Source of the DNA: ZAX-1 sp046533095
GTDB taxonomy: Bacteria; Bacillota; Clostridia; Lachnospirales; Lachnospiraceae
Direction: 5' to 3'
DNA length: 64,000 nucleotides
Assembly (NCBI GenBank): GCA_046533095.1
Contig: JAJQRA010000042.1
Span: 25,419-89,418, forward strand
Shown here: positions 51,256 through 59,340 of the stretch, piece after piece
Layout: each line of letters starts with the position of its first letter
Numbering within the stretch: position 1 is the first letter of the stretch
Notes under the pieces: generated by a model
Databases searched by the model: none
What the model was told of the DNA's origin: nothing
The model's input: the letters and a program-made list of their open reading frames with translations, nothing else
Position numbers and translations under genes: made by a program

Positions 51256-51468
51256 TTAAAACAATCCGCTGAGAAGTGGTACAAGTGTCATGCCAATCAG
51301 TGCTACGCCACCGCCTGCCATGAGCTGCTTCATACCCTGTGATTTCGCCCCGGGGTTATCGTTGCCGTACCCCTCAAGGAGATTGATAACTCCCCAAATG
51401 CCAAGACCTGCTCCAAGAGCGATAACGAGTGTCTGCAATGCAACTACTGCTTGATTAAAAAATTCCAT
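51256..51468 (-). CDS. Maff2-family pilin-like protein
   Basis: Starting at ATG 51468 (AAAGGAG just ahead), 70 residues: MEFFNQAVVALQTLVIALGA then glycine-rich GLGIWGVINLLEGYGN and AGGGVALIGMTLVPLLSGLF. Two hydrophobic helices separated by a short loop, VirB2-like, matching the Maff2 mobile-element family. The longer frame to 51534 crosses a terminator-like hairpin and has no ribosome binding site. It precedes the VirB6-like gene by 11 bp. Confidence 0.88.
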   Translation of the reverse strand: MEFFNQAVVALQTLVIALGAGLGIWGVINLLEGYGNDNPGAKSQGMKQLMAGGGVALIGMTLVPLLSGLF

Positions 51469-51517
51469 ATGATTTTTCTCCTTTAATTTTGTATTTGTTG
51501 GTTTGTGTTTTGGCAAT

Positions 51518-51542
51518 AAAAAAGCGCTGTTCACTGACAGCG
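51518..51542 (-). terminator. Intra-operon terminator-like hairpin before maff2
   Basis: On the minus strand ACGCTGT-cagtga-ACAGCGC is followed by TTTTTTATTG and, about 30 bases on, the Maff2 ribosome binding site. Confidence 0.65.
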
Positions 51543-51622
51543 TTAAAAGACCTTAATCATAGGCAACACCTCCTTTCCGTGTGGCTTGTATATATAAAAA
51601 ACACCACCATGAACGGTAGTAT

Positions 51623-53413
51623 TTATTGCCCGTCTGAGGGCGGTGGCTCGGTTGTTTCTTCCTCCTTGCTTAAATCATAAACCTCATACACATCATTTCC
51701 TTTGAGCTTTAGTTTGGTGGATAAGAATTTCTCAATGTCAAAGGCATTTTTCTTATCAAAGTCGGAGAGGTATTTGTAGTTCGGGTGTTTTGTAATATCG
51801 TACTTATCACTGAAAAAGGGGCGAATACCTCTAAGCTGTAAAATACATTTCCCACCGTCCATGACAGATAGCTCATCCATGCTCATCAGCTCTTTTCCAA
51901 GCCGCTGATAGTTGATACCGTAACTGCGTTGGCTACCTCGAGTGTCGGAGGTATTGAACATATCAATGGTTTCTTTGCCGAGGGTTTCAGTCAAATCCTT
52001 GAGGGTAGTTTTTTCTTTGCCACCGAGGAAAATCATGCTGTCACAGTTGCCGATAATGGTATCGGAGTTGTCTTTGTAGAGTGCTTTTAACTGGCTCTGT
52101 GCCTGCAAAACAAGGCAAGCTGAGATTTCACGACTGCGAATGGTTGCCATGAGCTTCTCAAGGTTTGGTATCTGCCCGATATTGGCACACTCGTCAATTA
52201 AGCACCGCACATGAACAGGCAAGCGACCGCCGTACACATCATCTGCTTTGTCACAAAGCAAGTTAAAAAGCTGTGTGTAGCACATGGATACAAGGAAATT
52301 GAATGTGGCATCGGTATCGCTGATGATAATAAAGAGTGCTGTTTTCCTATCTCCGAGGGTATCAAGCTCCAGTTCATCATAGGCGGTCAGTTCTCTAAGC
52401 TCTTTAATATCAAAGGGAGCCAGCCTTGCACCACAGCTAATTAAAATAGACTTCGCTGTTTTGCCTGCGGCTAATTTGTATTTCTTATATTGCCTTACCG
52501 CAAAGTGCTGAGGGTCTTTTTCCTCGAGCCTATCAAACATCAAATCCACATTGTTCTTAAATTCCTCATCGTCCTCACGGACTTCACTGGCATTGATAAA
52601 CTCAATCAGCGTTGTAAAATTCTGCTCATCTTCGGGGGCTTCATAGTAGATATAGGCGATAAGGGCGGTATAGAGCAGGGTTTCCGCTTTCACCCAAAAA
52701 TCATCGCCTGCCTTACCCTCGCCTTTGGTGTTGGCAATCAAGGTAGTAACGAGCTTTAAAATATCCTTTTCACTTCTGATGTAGGCAAAAGGGTTATAGT
52801 GCATGGATTTCTTGAAATTGATAGTGTTGAGGATTTTTACCTTGTAGCCCTCACGGAGCAGGAGCTTACCGCACTCAATGACGATACTGCCCTTTGGGTC
52901 AGTCACTACATAGGAGCTGTGGCACTGCATGAGGTTTGGTTTAAGCCAAAACCTTGTTTTACCACTGCCCGAACCGCCCACAATCAGCACATTTTTGTTT
53001 CGTGCCGTTTTGGGGTCTTTGGGGCGGTTGTTCATGGTCAGACGTTCCGTTTGGGTGAGGATTACATTGTTTTGGAATGTGGGGTCTACATACGGCTCAA
53101 TGTCCTTTGCATTGCCCCACCGGGCAGAGCCATACTCTACACCCTTACGGTACTTTTTTGCGTTTTTACTGCGAACATAGATTATCAGCCTTAGTAATGC
53201 ACCGATAGCAAGCCCAATGAGCAAGTCGGTGGGATAAAAGGACGGAAACGGTACTGCAAAGGCTCTCGATAATCCCTCGCCCAAGTTCAGTATCTTTTGC
53301 CCTAAATCAGCACCGTTTGCGTACCGCCATGCTTCGGGTAGCTTTGTGAACAGTAGCCCCAACACAAGGTAGGGAATATTAAGGATAAGGAGTTTTTTCA
53401 TTTTTTTACTCAT
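51623..53413 (-). CDS. VirD4-like coupling protein (CD1115 family)
   Basis: The coupling ATPase (596 aa) brings the relaxase-DNA complex to the channel. Two N-terminal membrane helices (LNIPYLVLGLLFTKLPEAW and FYPTDLLIGLAIGALLRLII), then Walker A VLIVGGSGSGKTRFWLKPNL (about 145-164), Walker B-type VRCLIDECANIGQIPNLEK (about 410) and a C-terminal tail rich in Glu/Pro. Its ATG overlaps the pcfB stop by four bases (53410-53413). Confidence 0.93.
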   Translation of the reverse strand: MSKKMKKLLILNIPYLVLGLLFTKLPEAWRYANGADLGQKILNLGEGLSRAFAVPFPSFYPTDLLIGLAIGALLRLIIYVRSKNAKKYRKGVEYGSARWGNAKDIEPYVDPTFQNNVILTQTERLTMNNRPKDPKTARNKNVLIVGGSGSGKTRFWLKPNLMQCHSSYVVTDPKGSIVIECGKLLLREGYKVKILNTINFKKSMHYNPFAYIRSEKDILKLVTTLIANTKGEGKAGDDFWVKAETLLYTALIAYIYYEAPEDEQNFTTLIEFINASEVREDDEEFKNNVDLMFDRLEEKDPQHFAVRQYKKYKLAAGKTAKSILISCGARLAPFDIKELRELTAYDELELDTLGDRKTALFIIISDTDATFNFLVSMCYTQLFNLLCDKADDVYGGRLPVHVRCLIDECANIGQIPNLEKLMATIRSREISACLVLQAQSQLKALYKDNSDTIIGNCDSMIFLGGKEKTTLKDLTETLGKETIDMFNTSDTRGSQRSYGINYQRLGKELMSMDELSVMDGGKCILQLRGIRPFFSDKYDITKHPNYKYLSDFDKKNAFDIEKFLSTKLKLKGNDVYEVYDLSKEEETTEPPPSDGQ

Positions 53414-53886
53414 AGGCTCTGCTCCTTGTTTTTGTGTTTTACCTTATCCACAACGGTATTTTTCACAATCTGAGCCAACTTTCTAAGCTCTGCAAGCACA
53501 GACGGTCGAGCCGCCTTTTTCACCATATCTGCGGTGTACTCCTTGAACGCATTGGTAATGGCATCGGCATCTTTACCTTTGAAAAAGACAACATACTTTG
53601 GTGGTATTTCTGCCTTATCTTTCATTACCGCAAAGTCCACACCGTATTTTTTTGCTACACGCTCAAAATCTTTGATGTTTTGGTCGGTGATTTCAATACT
53701 GGTCATGCCTTGTCCTTGCTTCGCAAGCTGTTTTACCGACTGTTTTCCCTGCGGGATATTGGGGTGGGCTTTTTTGTCTTTCAAATGTGCAAGCAATTTG
53801 ACGATTGCCTTTTTCAGCTCTCTGCCTGTGAGCTTGCCTGCACTGATGACAAGAGCAATGGTTTTTTGTTCCACTTCTTCCTGCAT
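53410..53886 (-). CDS. PcfB-family protein (DUF3801)
   Basis: A 158-residue soluble protein (MQEEVEQKTIALVISAGKLT … EITDQNIKDFERVAKKYGVD). It matches PcfB/DUF3801, which accompanies VirD4 in Enterococcus and CTns and helps prepare DNA for transfer. It is coupled to virD4 by overlap. Length is normal for ICE versions. Confidence 0.88.
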   Translation of the reverse strand: MQEEVEQKTIALVISAGKLTGRELKKAIVKLLAHLKDKKAHPNIPQGKQSVKQLAKQGQGMTSIEITDQNIKDFERVAKKYGVDFAVMKDKAEIPPKYVVFFKGKDADAITNAFKEYTADMVKKAARPSVLAELRKLAQIVKNTVVDKVKHKNKEQSL

Positions 53887-53919
53887 GAAAAATCCCTCCT
53901 TTCACGGTTTTTTCTGCGG

Positions 53920-54264
53920 TTATTCCTCTCTGCCTTGCCCCTTGACGGTTAAAATGCCCTCAAGGGTAGTTGCGGTGATATTCAGCCTTTGGGCGGTGGC
54001 TATATCATTTTTCACATTTTCATCTACGATACTGCCGCATACTACAAGCACCCTTGCACGGCGAAGCATATCCCTTGCCATATCAATTCCGTCCTTATGC
54101 TCCTGCGGCACTTCGTCACACAGGAACAGGGGAAGATAAAGCGGTGGACAAATTGGGGTGTAGCCTGCTTCATAGAGCTTTCTGCAATATTTAGCTGCTG
54201 TTTCGGTTACTTCAAACTCGTTGTTGCTCCAAGCGGCGGTAATGTATGCCATTGGTTTTTTCAT
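53920..54264 (-). CDS. DUF7768-like protein (nucleoside deoxyribosyltransferase fold)
   Basis: A 114-residue protein: MAYITAAWSNNEFEVTETA, GYTPICPPLYLPLF, ARVLVVCGSIVDENVKNDI. The fold pattern resembles nucleoside 2-deoxyribosyltransferase-like small domains (DUF7768 family). Its role in the ICE is unknown; it may bind a nucleotide. It lies between PcfB and the replication-initiator-like gene. Confidence 0.7.
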   Translation of the reverse strand: MKKPMAYITAAWSNNEFEVTETAAKYCRKLYEAGYTPICPPLYLPLFLCDEVPQEHKDGIDMARDMLRRARVLVVCGSIVDENVKNDIATAQRLNITATTLEGILTVKGQGREE

Positions 54265-54294
54265 TTTGAATTTCTCCTTTCATTTTTTGGCATG

Positions 54295-54330
54295 AAAAAA
54301 GGCACTCTGCAAATTTCTTTACAAAGTGCC
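54295..54330 (-). terminator. Intra-operon terminator-like hairpin
   Basis: On the minus strand GGCACTtTGtAAA-gaaa-TTTgCAgAGTGCC is followed by TTTTTT, right after the stop of the 54331-55221 gene and before the next ribosome binding site. Confidence 0.7.
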
Positions 54331-55221
54331 TTAACGGTTAGGACTGTATAAATCGTGATTGACTAAAGCGGAGTAGTAGTTGTCTATGGTAGATGGGGCA
54401 TTAAAAAGGGTTGCAAGCAAATACCGTTTGATGTTCCGCACATAGGTGGTATTTTTATTTAAGCAGTCAAACACATACTCAATGTGCGATGAGATAATTC
54501 TCAGCATCTTGTCTTTCACAAGCCTTGCAGGGTAATCATCACCGGCAATGTTTATGGTGTCCTTTGTAGAACACAGGGTTTCAATGATGATGTCGGCTAT
54601 TTCGTTTAAACGCTCACGCATACCGATACCGCCGTGCTGCTTAAAATGCCTGTATTCAATATTCTCATAGACCATTTCTTTTACTTCTTCGTAAGTTTCA
54701 CATCCTATCTCATCATATCCCGTTTTCTTGCTCCCGTAGGGATTTGATTGATAAGGATTTGATGTTTCAGTATTAAATAAAGCTGTTTTTGATTTATCAA
54801 TAGTTTGTAGATAAGTATTTAATTGGTGGTGTTCTTCCTGCATAGGTATAGCCTGTGTTGGATTTTCCAGTATAGGGATTTCCTGTGCAGGGAAGACCTC
54901 AGCAGGGAATGTGTCACCGCCCATGTTTTGCGGATACTCACGGATTGTATATTCCGTAGTGGTGAGCTGTCCTCGGTCATTTCTGACACGCTGACGGTGC
55001 ATATATCCTGTGGTTTCCAGTTCCTTTAGCGCTCCGTTAATGCTGTCTATACCATCTTTGCAGATATAGGCAAGCCCCTTTACGGTGTAATCCCAATCCT
55101 CGGGGAGCGACAGCATAAGGGATAACAAGCCTTTTGCTTTGAGCGACAAGCCTTTATTGCGTAAATGGTGGTTTGCCATGACGGTGTAATCCTTTGTTTT
55201 TTCTATTCTGCACACAGCCAT
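54331..55221 (-). CDS. Replication-initiator-like protein (DUF6017 type)
   Basis: A 296-residue protein. The N-terminus (DYTVMANHHLRNKGLSLKAK … LPEDWDYTVKGLAYICKDGI) is a winged-helix similar to plasmid and phage replication initiators; the C-terminal part (DIIIETLCSTKDTINIAGDD) matches DUF6017, typical of Tn1549-like elements. It probably binds the ICE origin. It sits directly downstream of parB. Confidence 0.82.
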   Translation of the reverse strand: MAVCRIEKTKDYTVMANHHLRNKGLSLKAKGLLSLMLSLPEDWDYTVKGLAYICKDGIDSINGALKELETTGYMHRQRVRNDRGQLTTTEYTIREYPQNMGGDTFPAEVFPAQEIPILENPTQAIPMQEEHHQLNTYLQTIDKSKTALFNTETSNPYQSNPYGSKKTGYDEIGCETYEEVKEMVYENIEYRHFKQHGGIGMRERLNEIADIIIETLCSTKDTINIAGDDYPARLVKDKMLRIISSHIEYVFDCLNKNTTYVRNIKRYLLATLFNAPSTIDNYYSALVNHDLYSPNR

Positions 55222-55251
55222 TTCCTCACTTCCTTTCAGTGCTGTTTTGCC

Positions 55252-56190
55252 TTATCTCTCTTGGCTTTGAGTACGTTTTTTATGCCATGTTTCCAATAGT
55301 CTAAGTATGGTTTCTTCCATTTTCTGCGGTGTATAAGACTTGGGGAAATACTTACGGAGCTTATCGCTTGTAAGCGTTACCTTGTCGAGTTTGCCTTTCT
55401 TTTCTTCGCTCATAATGGCACACATGGCTTCAAGGGTGCATTTGCCCTCGGCACTAAACTTTTTAAGCCGCTGTGCCTGTGAAAGAGAGGGGGTTGCCTG
55501 TTCCATATCCATTGCTTCAAGCAAGTTGGTTTGTTCCTCGGGATTTAGGTAGGACAGTTCCACGGCAGGGTTAAAGGCGATTTTCTTATCATCTACCATG
55601 TCTAAAAGCTCGGGAATAAGCTCGGTAAGACGGATATAGCGTTGTACTTGATTACGGCTTGAGCCTGCCTGTTCAGCTACAATTTCAACAGATTTTTTAC
55701 CCTCGTTTAACTTGTGCCCAACTTGGGTACAAGTTAAATCCGTTCTTTCGCCTTGCCTTTTGATAGCATCTAATTTCAGCTTAAATGCAAAGGCTCGTTC
55801 ACTTGGCAAGATGTTTTCTCTTTGCAGATTGCTGTCCACCATAATGATAGTGGCGGCATCATCGTCAAGATTACGGACAAGGACGGGCATAGTTTCAAGC
55901 CCTGCAAGTTCGCTTGCCCTGTGCCTGCGGTGTCCTGCAACAAGCTCATATCCGCCCTCATCACGAGGTCGGGCGATAGCAGGAACAAGCACACCATATT
56001 CCTTTATGCTCTCGGCGGTTTCTGCCATTGCTTCATCGTCTTTTACCTTAAAAGGGTGGTCTTTGAACGGAAACAGCTCTGTCAAGGCTATCTCCATAAC
56101 CTTTTCTCTGTCTGCATCGGCTCGGCTTTCCTCAGTGGAAAACAAATCATCTACCGATGTCAGATTTATGTTTTTGGCGGCGCTTTTCAA
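55252..56190 (-). CDS. parB: ParB-family partition protein
   Basis: A 312-residue ParB/Spo0J-like protein: ParB box ELVAGHRRHRASELAG (about 87-102), then the HTH region SVEIVAEQAGSSRNQVQRYI. It binds centromere-like sites on the ICE. Its start overlaps the parA end by 44 bp. Together with ParA it may stabilise the circular ICE. Confidence 0.92.
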   Translation of the reverse strand: MKSAAKNINLTSVDDLFSTEESRADADREKVMEIALTELFPFKDHPFKVKDDEAMAETAESIKEYGVLVPAIARPRDEGGYELVAGHRRHRASELAGLETMPVLVRNLDDDAATIIMVDSNLQRENILPSERAFAFKLKLDAIKRQGERTDLTCTQVGHKLNEGKKSVEIVAEQAGSSRNQVQRYIRLTELIPELLDMVDDKKIAFNPAVELSYLNPEEQTNLLEAMDMEQATPSLSQAQRLKKFSAEGKCTLEAMCAIMSEEKKGKLDKVTLTSDKLRKYFPKSYTPQKMEETILRLLETWHKKRTQSQER

Positions 56191-56968
56191 TTTTCAACAC
56201 CTCCTTCGTCAAATCTCGGTAGCCATCGGCAACCTTGCCATTAGGGTCATGGGCGAAAATACTCTTGCCCTCGGCACTGATTTCGGCAGCTAGTACTGAA
56301 TGGGGAATATCCGTGCCAAATACCTTGACCTTACTGCCATAGGTATCTCGGAGTAGGGTGCTGATGTCCTTTGCGAAGTTTGTGCGGTTATCCACCATTG
56401 TCAGTAAGATACCGTCTATTTGCAGTTTGGAGTTAATCTGCTTGCGTACCTTGTTTATGGTTTGGAAAAGCTGTTCTAAGCCCTTTGCAGGGAGATACTG
56501 AGCCTGCACGGGGATAATCACGCTGTCTGCCGCCGCCAGTGCATTGACGGTCAGCATACCAAGCGAGGGTTGCGTATCAAGCAGGATATATTGATAGTCT
56601 TTTTTCACCGTATCAAGATACTGCTTCAAAATGGTTTCTCTGCTCATAGCGTTGATGAGAGATATCTCCATGCCCGATAGCTCAATGTTGGCAGGTAGCA
56701 AGTCCACACCCTCGGGGTGAGAAATGATACCCTCTTTATGCTCTATGGGGCTGTCGGTAATTACCTTACCCATAACCGTTGCAAGGGTAATGGGGATATT
56801 GTCGGGCTGTGCGTGTCCTAAACTGATAGACAGTGAGCCTTGCGGGTCACTATCCACGATTAAAACCTTTTTACCTTCCTGTGCCAGTCCTATGCCTAAG
56901 TTGGCACAGGTTGTTGTTTTGCCGACACCGCCTTTCTGCATGGCAATGGCGATTACTTTTGCGTTCAA
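56147..56968 (-). CDS. parA: ParA-family partition ATPase
   Basis: A 273-residue P-loop ATPase: AMQKGGVGKTTTCANLGIGL (Walker A about 9-20), DSDPQGSLSISLG, LLDTQPSLGMLTVNALAAAD. Soj/ParA type, paired with ParB downstream. It is the first backbone gene after the stranded domain at the ICE right end, separated by a terminator-like hairpin (57000-57027). Confidence 0.94.
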   Translation of the reverse strand: MNAKVIAIAMQKGGVGKTTTCANLGIGLAQEGKKVLIVDSDPQGSLSISLGHAQPDNIPITLATVMGKVITDSPIEHKEGIISHPEGVDLLPANIELSGMEISLINAMSRETILKQYLDTVKKDYQYILLDTQPSLGMLTVNALAAADSVIIPVQAQYLPAKGLEQLFQTINKVRKQINSKLQIDGILLTMVDNRTNFAKDISTLLRDTYGSKVKVFGTDIPHSVLAAEISAEGKSIFAHDPNGKVADGYRDLTKEVLKIEKRRQKHKSDIGR

Positions 56969-56999
56969 CTTTTGTTCCTCCTTTCGATTTTGGGCATGA

Positions 57000-57027
57000 A
57001 AAATGCCCCTTACAAAATGTAAAGAGC
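57000..57027 (-). terminator. Hairpin upstream of parA
   Basis: On the minus strand GCTCTTTAC-attttgt-like loop-GTAAGGGGC is followed by ATTTTTC, between the right-end ORF and the parA ribosome binding site. G·U pairs are needed for the full stem. Confidence 0.5.
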
Positions 57028-57052
57028 AATTTCCATAGCTGTATTTAGTTTT

Positions 57053-57343
57053 TTATATTACTTGAAAATAAGTAAGAGCATCTTTGATAGCATCTACTTG
57101 AATAGGAGTGGGGTGTTTTCTCGGTTGTTTAAGTGTTTCTACTGCATTAGGAGCATCGTACATGGGTAAACCTAAATCTCGCTTGACCTCGGCAATGTAT
57201 GCTGTGTGTACCTTAAAGCTGTATTTTTCAAGGATATATTCCTTTATCAGCTTGTAAGTAGTTCGCTGTTTTGGCTTGTATGCCTCTGCTTTTTCTACTA
57301 TACTATTAAGAGGTATCATACCAACGCTGTTTCCAAAGTCCAC
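57053..57343 (-). CDS. Stranded C-terminal domain at the ICE right end (96 aa)
   Basis: GTG 57343 gives MDFGNSVGMIPLNSIVEKAE … YKLIKEYILEKYSFKVHTAY … LGLPMYDAPNAVETLKQPR … IKDALTYFQVI. The frame is open upstream to attR. In my memory this domain is fused to RlmD or recombinases in other clostridia with ICEs at this site. In the circular ICE the frame is continuous with the recombinase (attL end). In the chromosome it has no sure promoter or start, so it may not be expressed alone. No catalytic motif is known. Confidence 0.75.
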   Translation of the reverse strand: MDFGNSVGMIPLNSIVEKAEAYKPKQRTTYKLIKEYILEKYSFKVHTAYIAEVKRDLGLPMYDAPNAVETLKQPRKHPTPIQVDAIKDALTYFQVI

Positions 57344-57388
57344 AGATACGTTGATATAGCTGTCTGGAGCTTTGTGGGTCTTTGGTAA

Positions 57389-57404
57389 TACCGTTGAGAC
57401 GGTA
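57389..57404. other. attR of the ICE
   Basis: The core CGTTGAGACG (57392-57401) is identical to attL and sits in the inverted repeat TACCGT-TGAG-ACGGTA. To the right lie the displaced last codons of rlmD. Inferred attP: ATACCGTTGAGACGTGCGT; inferred attB: CGCACGTTGAGACGGTAGTA. Confidence 0.85.
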
Positions 57405-57431
57405 GTATTGATGTCAAGGAAAGAGAAGTGA
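57396..57431 (+). pseudogene. rlmD: Displaced native 3' end of rlmD
   Basis: GAG ACG GTA GTA TTG ATG TCA AGG … TGA codes ETVVLMSRKEK and stop, the usual C-terminus of RlmD after HVE. Excision of the ICE would rejoin it to the gene at 14344. Confidence 0.85.
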
Positions 57432-57717
57432 ATGTGGAGAAAGTCCAGTAAACAAGCGGTTTATGTGGATTTTCGCATTTGAATTGAATGTCTGAAAATC
57501 ATGATTTTATCGGTCTTTGGTAACAAGTCGACAAGGGCGGTTTTGATAGTCGAGTGCTCAATTTAGATATTAACGCTTGGCGAGAGAGCGGTTTAGATGT
57601 CAGTGGTTAACGAGTGGTTGATTTAGATGTTTTTATAAAAAATCTAAGTCGAGTAGTCAGGGTGGATGTTTACTAAAAATAGTGCCTGAAAATACGGCAT
57701 TTATTCTAAAGGAAATA
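57432..57717. other. Non-coding flank between rlmD end and recombinase module
   Basis: 286 bp with no ORF worth keeping. It has the palindrome AAAATCATGATTTT (57495-57508), several tttagatgt words, and GGTCTTTGGTAA (57512-57523), a 12-bp copy of the sequence just inside attR (57378-57389). It may hold the border of another element. Confidence 0.4.
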
Positions 57718-57760
57718 AACAAGGGCATCCTGCGTTATCGTTTCGCAGGATGCCCTTGTT
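57718..57760 (-). terminator. Perfect 17-bp terminator of the recombinase module
   Basis: AACAAGGGCATCCTGCG (57718-57734) pairs perfectly with 57744-57760; on the minus strand it runs into TTGTTTATTT. It ends the three-gene recombinase operon. Confidence 0.85.
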
Positions 57761-57768
57761 TGCAGAAG

Positions 57769-59340
57769 TTATTCATTCACGTCTATCGTCAATCCGGACT
57801 TGAACTCCACTGTAAATTTTTTCTTGTATACAGCGACCTTTTCAATTAACCGTCGGATAAGTGTCTCGTCATATTCAGTAATAGCAGTCGATTGCTCTTT
57901 CAGGAATGCATTCATATCTTCGATTCTTTCAAGTTGCCCATCTTGCCTTGCGTTTTCTATTTGGGCTTTCTGCTTTTGCTCACGCAAACGATAAATCTCA
58001 TCTGCGGCATCCTCGTAGTCCGATTTGGAATTAGCCAGCTTCAAAAGTTCAGCTTGCAGTTTCTCCAATTGATTGTCAATATCAGCGAGGGTTTTATCGT
58101 TTTCATGGCTTAAGGCGATTGCAATGTTGCTCTGCAGAGTGGCGAGGAACGTGTCCTTGCCACTCTGCATATTGTTTATGGCGGTGACCAGTACCTGTTC
58201 GATGGTGCTTTCAAGCACCGTGCGGGCATCGCAGAAAAGCCCGGTATTCTCAAGCCTGCTTGCACATCTCCAAACGATGGACTTTTTTCCACGGTTGTTC
58301 CAGTGGACTCTTCGGAATACTTCACCGCAGTTGCCGCAGACAATTATCTGGGCAAAGCAGTGGTTGCTGCTGAAAGTTCTCTTTTTTCCGTTTGGGCTGG
58401 TATGTACGGTACGACGACGGATAAGTTCTTCTTGCACCTGCATGAAAATCTCACGCGGTATGATAGCCTCGTGGCTGTTTTTTACATAGTATTGTGGAAC
58501 AATTCCTGTATTTTTGACACGTTTTTTTGTGAGAAAGTCTGTGGTATAGGTTTTCTGCAAAAGGGCATCCCCAATATACTTTTCATTCCTTAATATGTTG
58601 TTGATATTGCTGGTATGCCACTTTTCGTTACCAGCGCCGTTTAAGATATTGTCGGCTTCCAAGCCACGGGCGATTTTTAGGATGCTGGCTCCTTCAAGGT
58701 ATTCCCGGTAGATGCGCTTTACGGTTTCCGCTTCTGTAGGGTCAATTACCAGATGCTTGTTTTCGTCTTTTGTATATCCAAGGAACCATTTGCAATTTAC
58801 CTGAGTTTCGCCCTGCTGATAGCGATATTGCAGTCCAAGCTTCACATTTTGGCTTAAGGATTGGCTTTCCTGCTGTGCAAGGGAGGCCATAATCGTGAGC
58901 ATGACCTCGCCTTTTGAATCCATCGAGTTGATATTTTCTTTTTCAAAGAATACTGGAATGCTCTTGTCCTTCAATTGGCGGATGTATTTCAAGCAGTCCA
59001 GAGTGTTTCTGGCAAATCGGCTTATGGATTTCGTGATAATCATGTCGACGTTTCCCGCCATGCACTCATCAATCATGCGGTTGAATTCTCCACGCTTTTT
59101 AGTGTTGGTGCCTGAAATGCCATCATCGGCATATATTCCAGCCAGCTCCCAATCTTTATTGGCATTAATATAGGCTGTATAATGTTCAATCTGTGCTTCA
59201 TAGCTTGTGGACTGCTCATCGCTATCGGTGGAAACACGGCAGTATGCTGCAACGCGTAGCTTTGACTTTTCTTCATCTGTTTTTTTTCTGTTCGCACGAG
59301 TCCTTGCTGGAATCACAGTGACATTTTTATTGACTTCCAT
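57769..59340 (-). CDS. Large serine recombinase B
   Basis: A 523-residue site-specific recombinase: catalytic Ser in VAAYCRVSTDSDEQS (about 35), TKSISRFARNTLD, recombinase domain (LGYTKDENKHLVIDPTEAET then NEKYIGDALLQKTYTTDF), zinc ribbon (CGNCGEVF … WRCAS) and coiled-coil tail. It overlaps the small middle gene by 14 bp. With the middle gene and recombinase A it forms a module of a second integrative element beside the ICE. The frame is intact. Confidence 0.9.
   Translation of the reverse strand: MEVNKNVTVIPARTRANRKKTDEEKSKLRVAAYCRVSTDSDEQSTSYEAQIEHYTAYINANKDWELAGIYADDGISGTNTKKRGEFNRMIDECMAGNVDMIITKSISRFARNTLDCLKYIRQLKDKSIPVFFEKENINSMDSKGEVMLTIMASLAQQESQSLSQNVKLGLQYRYQQGETQVNCKWFLGYTKDENKHLVIDPTEAETVKRIYREYLEGASILKIARGLEADNILNGAGNEKWHTSNINNILRNEKYIGDALLQKTYTTDFLTKKRVKNTGIVPQYYVKNSHEAIIPREIFMQVQEELIRRRTVHTSPNGKKRTFSSNHCFAQIIVCGNCGEVFRRVHWNNRGKKSIVWRCASRLENTGLFCDARTVLESTIEQVLVTAINNMQSGKDTFLATLQSNIAIALSHENDKTLADIDNQLEKLQAELLKLANSKSDYEDAADEIYRLREQKQKAQIENARQDGQLERIEDMNAFLKEQSTAITEYDETLIRRLIEKVAVYKKKFTVEFKSGLTIDVNE

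Larger units (their letters stand above)
15772..57396 (-). mobile_element. Integrative conjugative element of Tn1549/CTn type in rlmD (about 41.6 kb)
   Basis: The boundaries come from the shared core at both ends and from the fact that joining rlmD upstream of attL to the codons right of attR restores HVETVVLMSRKEK. Between them lie a large serine recombinase, a relaxase, MobC, a type IV secretion set (VirB4, VirD4, PrgI, VirB6-like, Maff2, CHAP hydrolase), TopB, ArdC-like and methylase-helicase proteins, ParAB and a replication-initiator-like protein, nearly all on the minus strand. Cargo: bcr bacitracin-resistance genes, a nuclease-SMC pair, two HEPN-like genes, a PD-(D/E)XK-like protein and a DUF4238 protein. 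Conjugation genes look intact; the relaxase lacks a canonical start codon. Confidence 0.9.
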
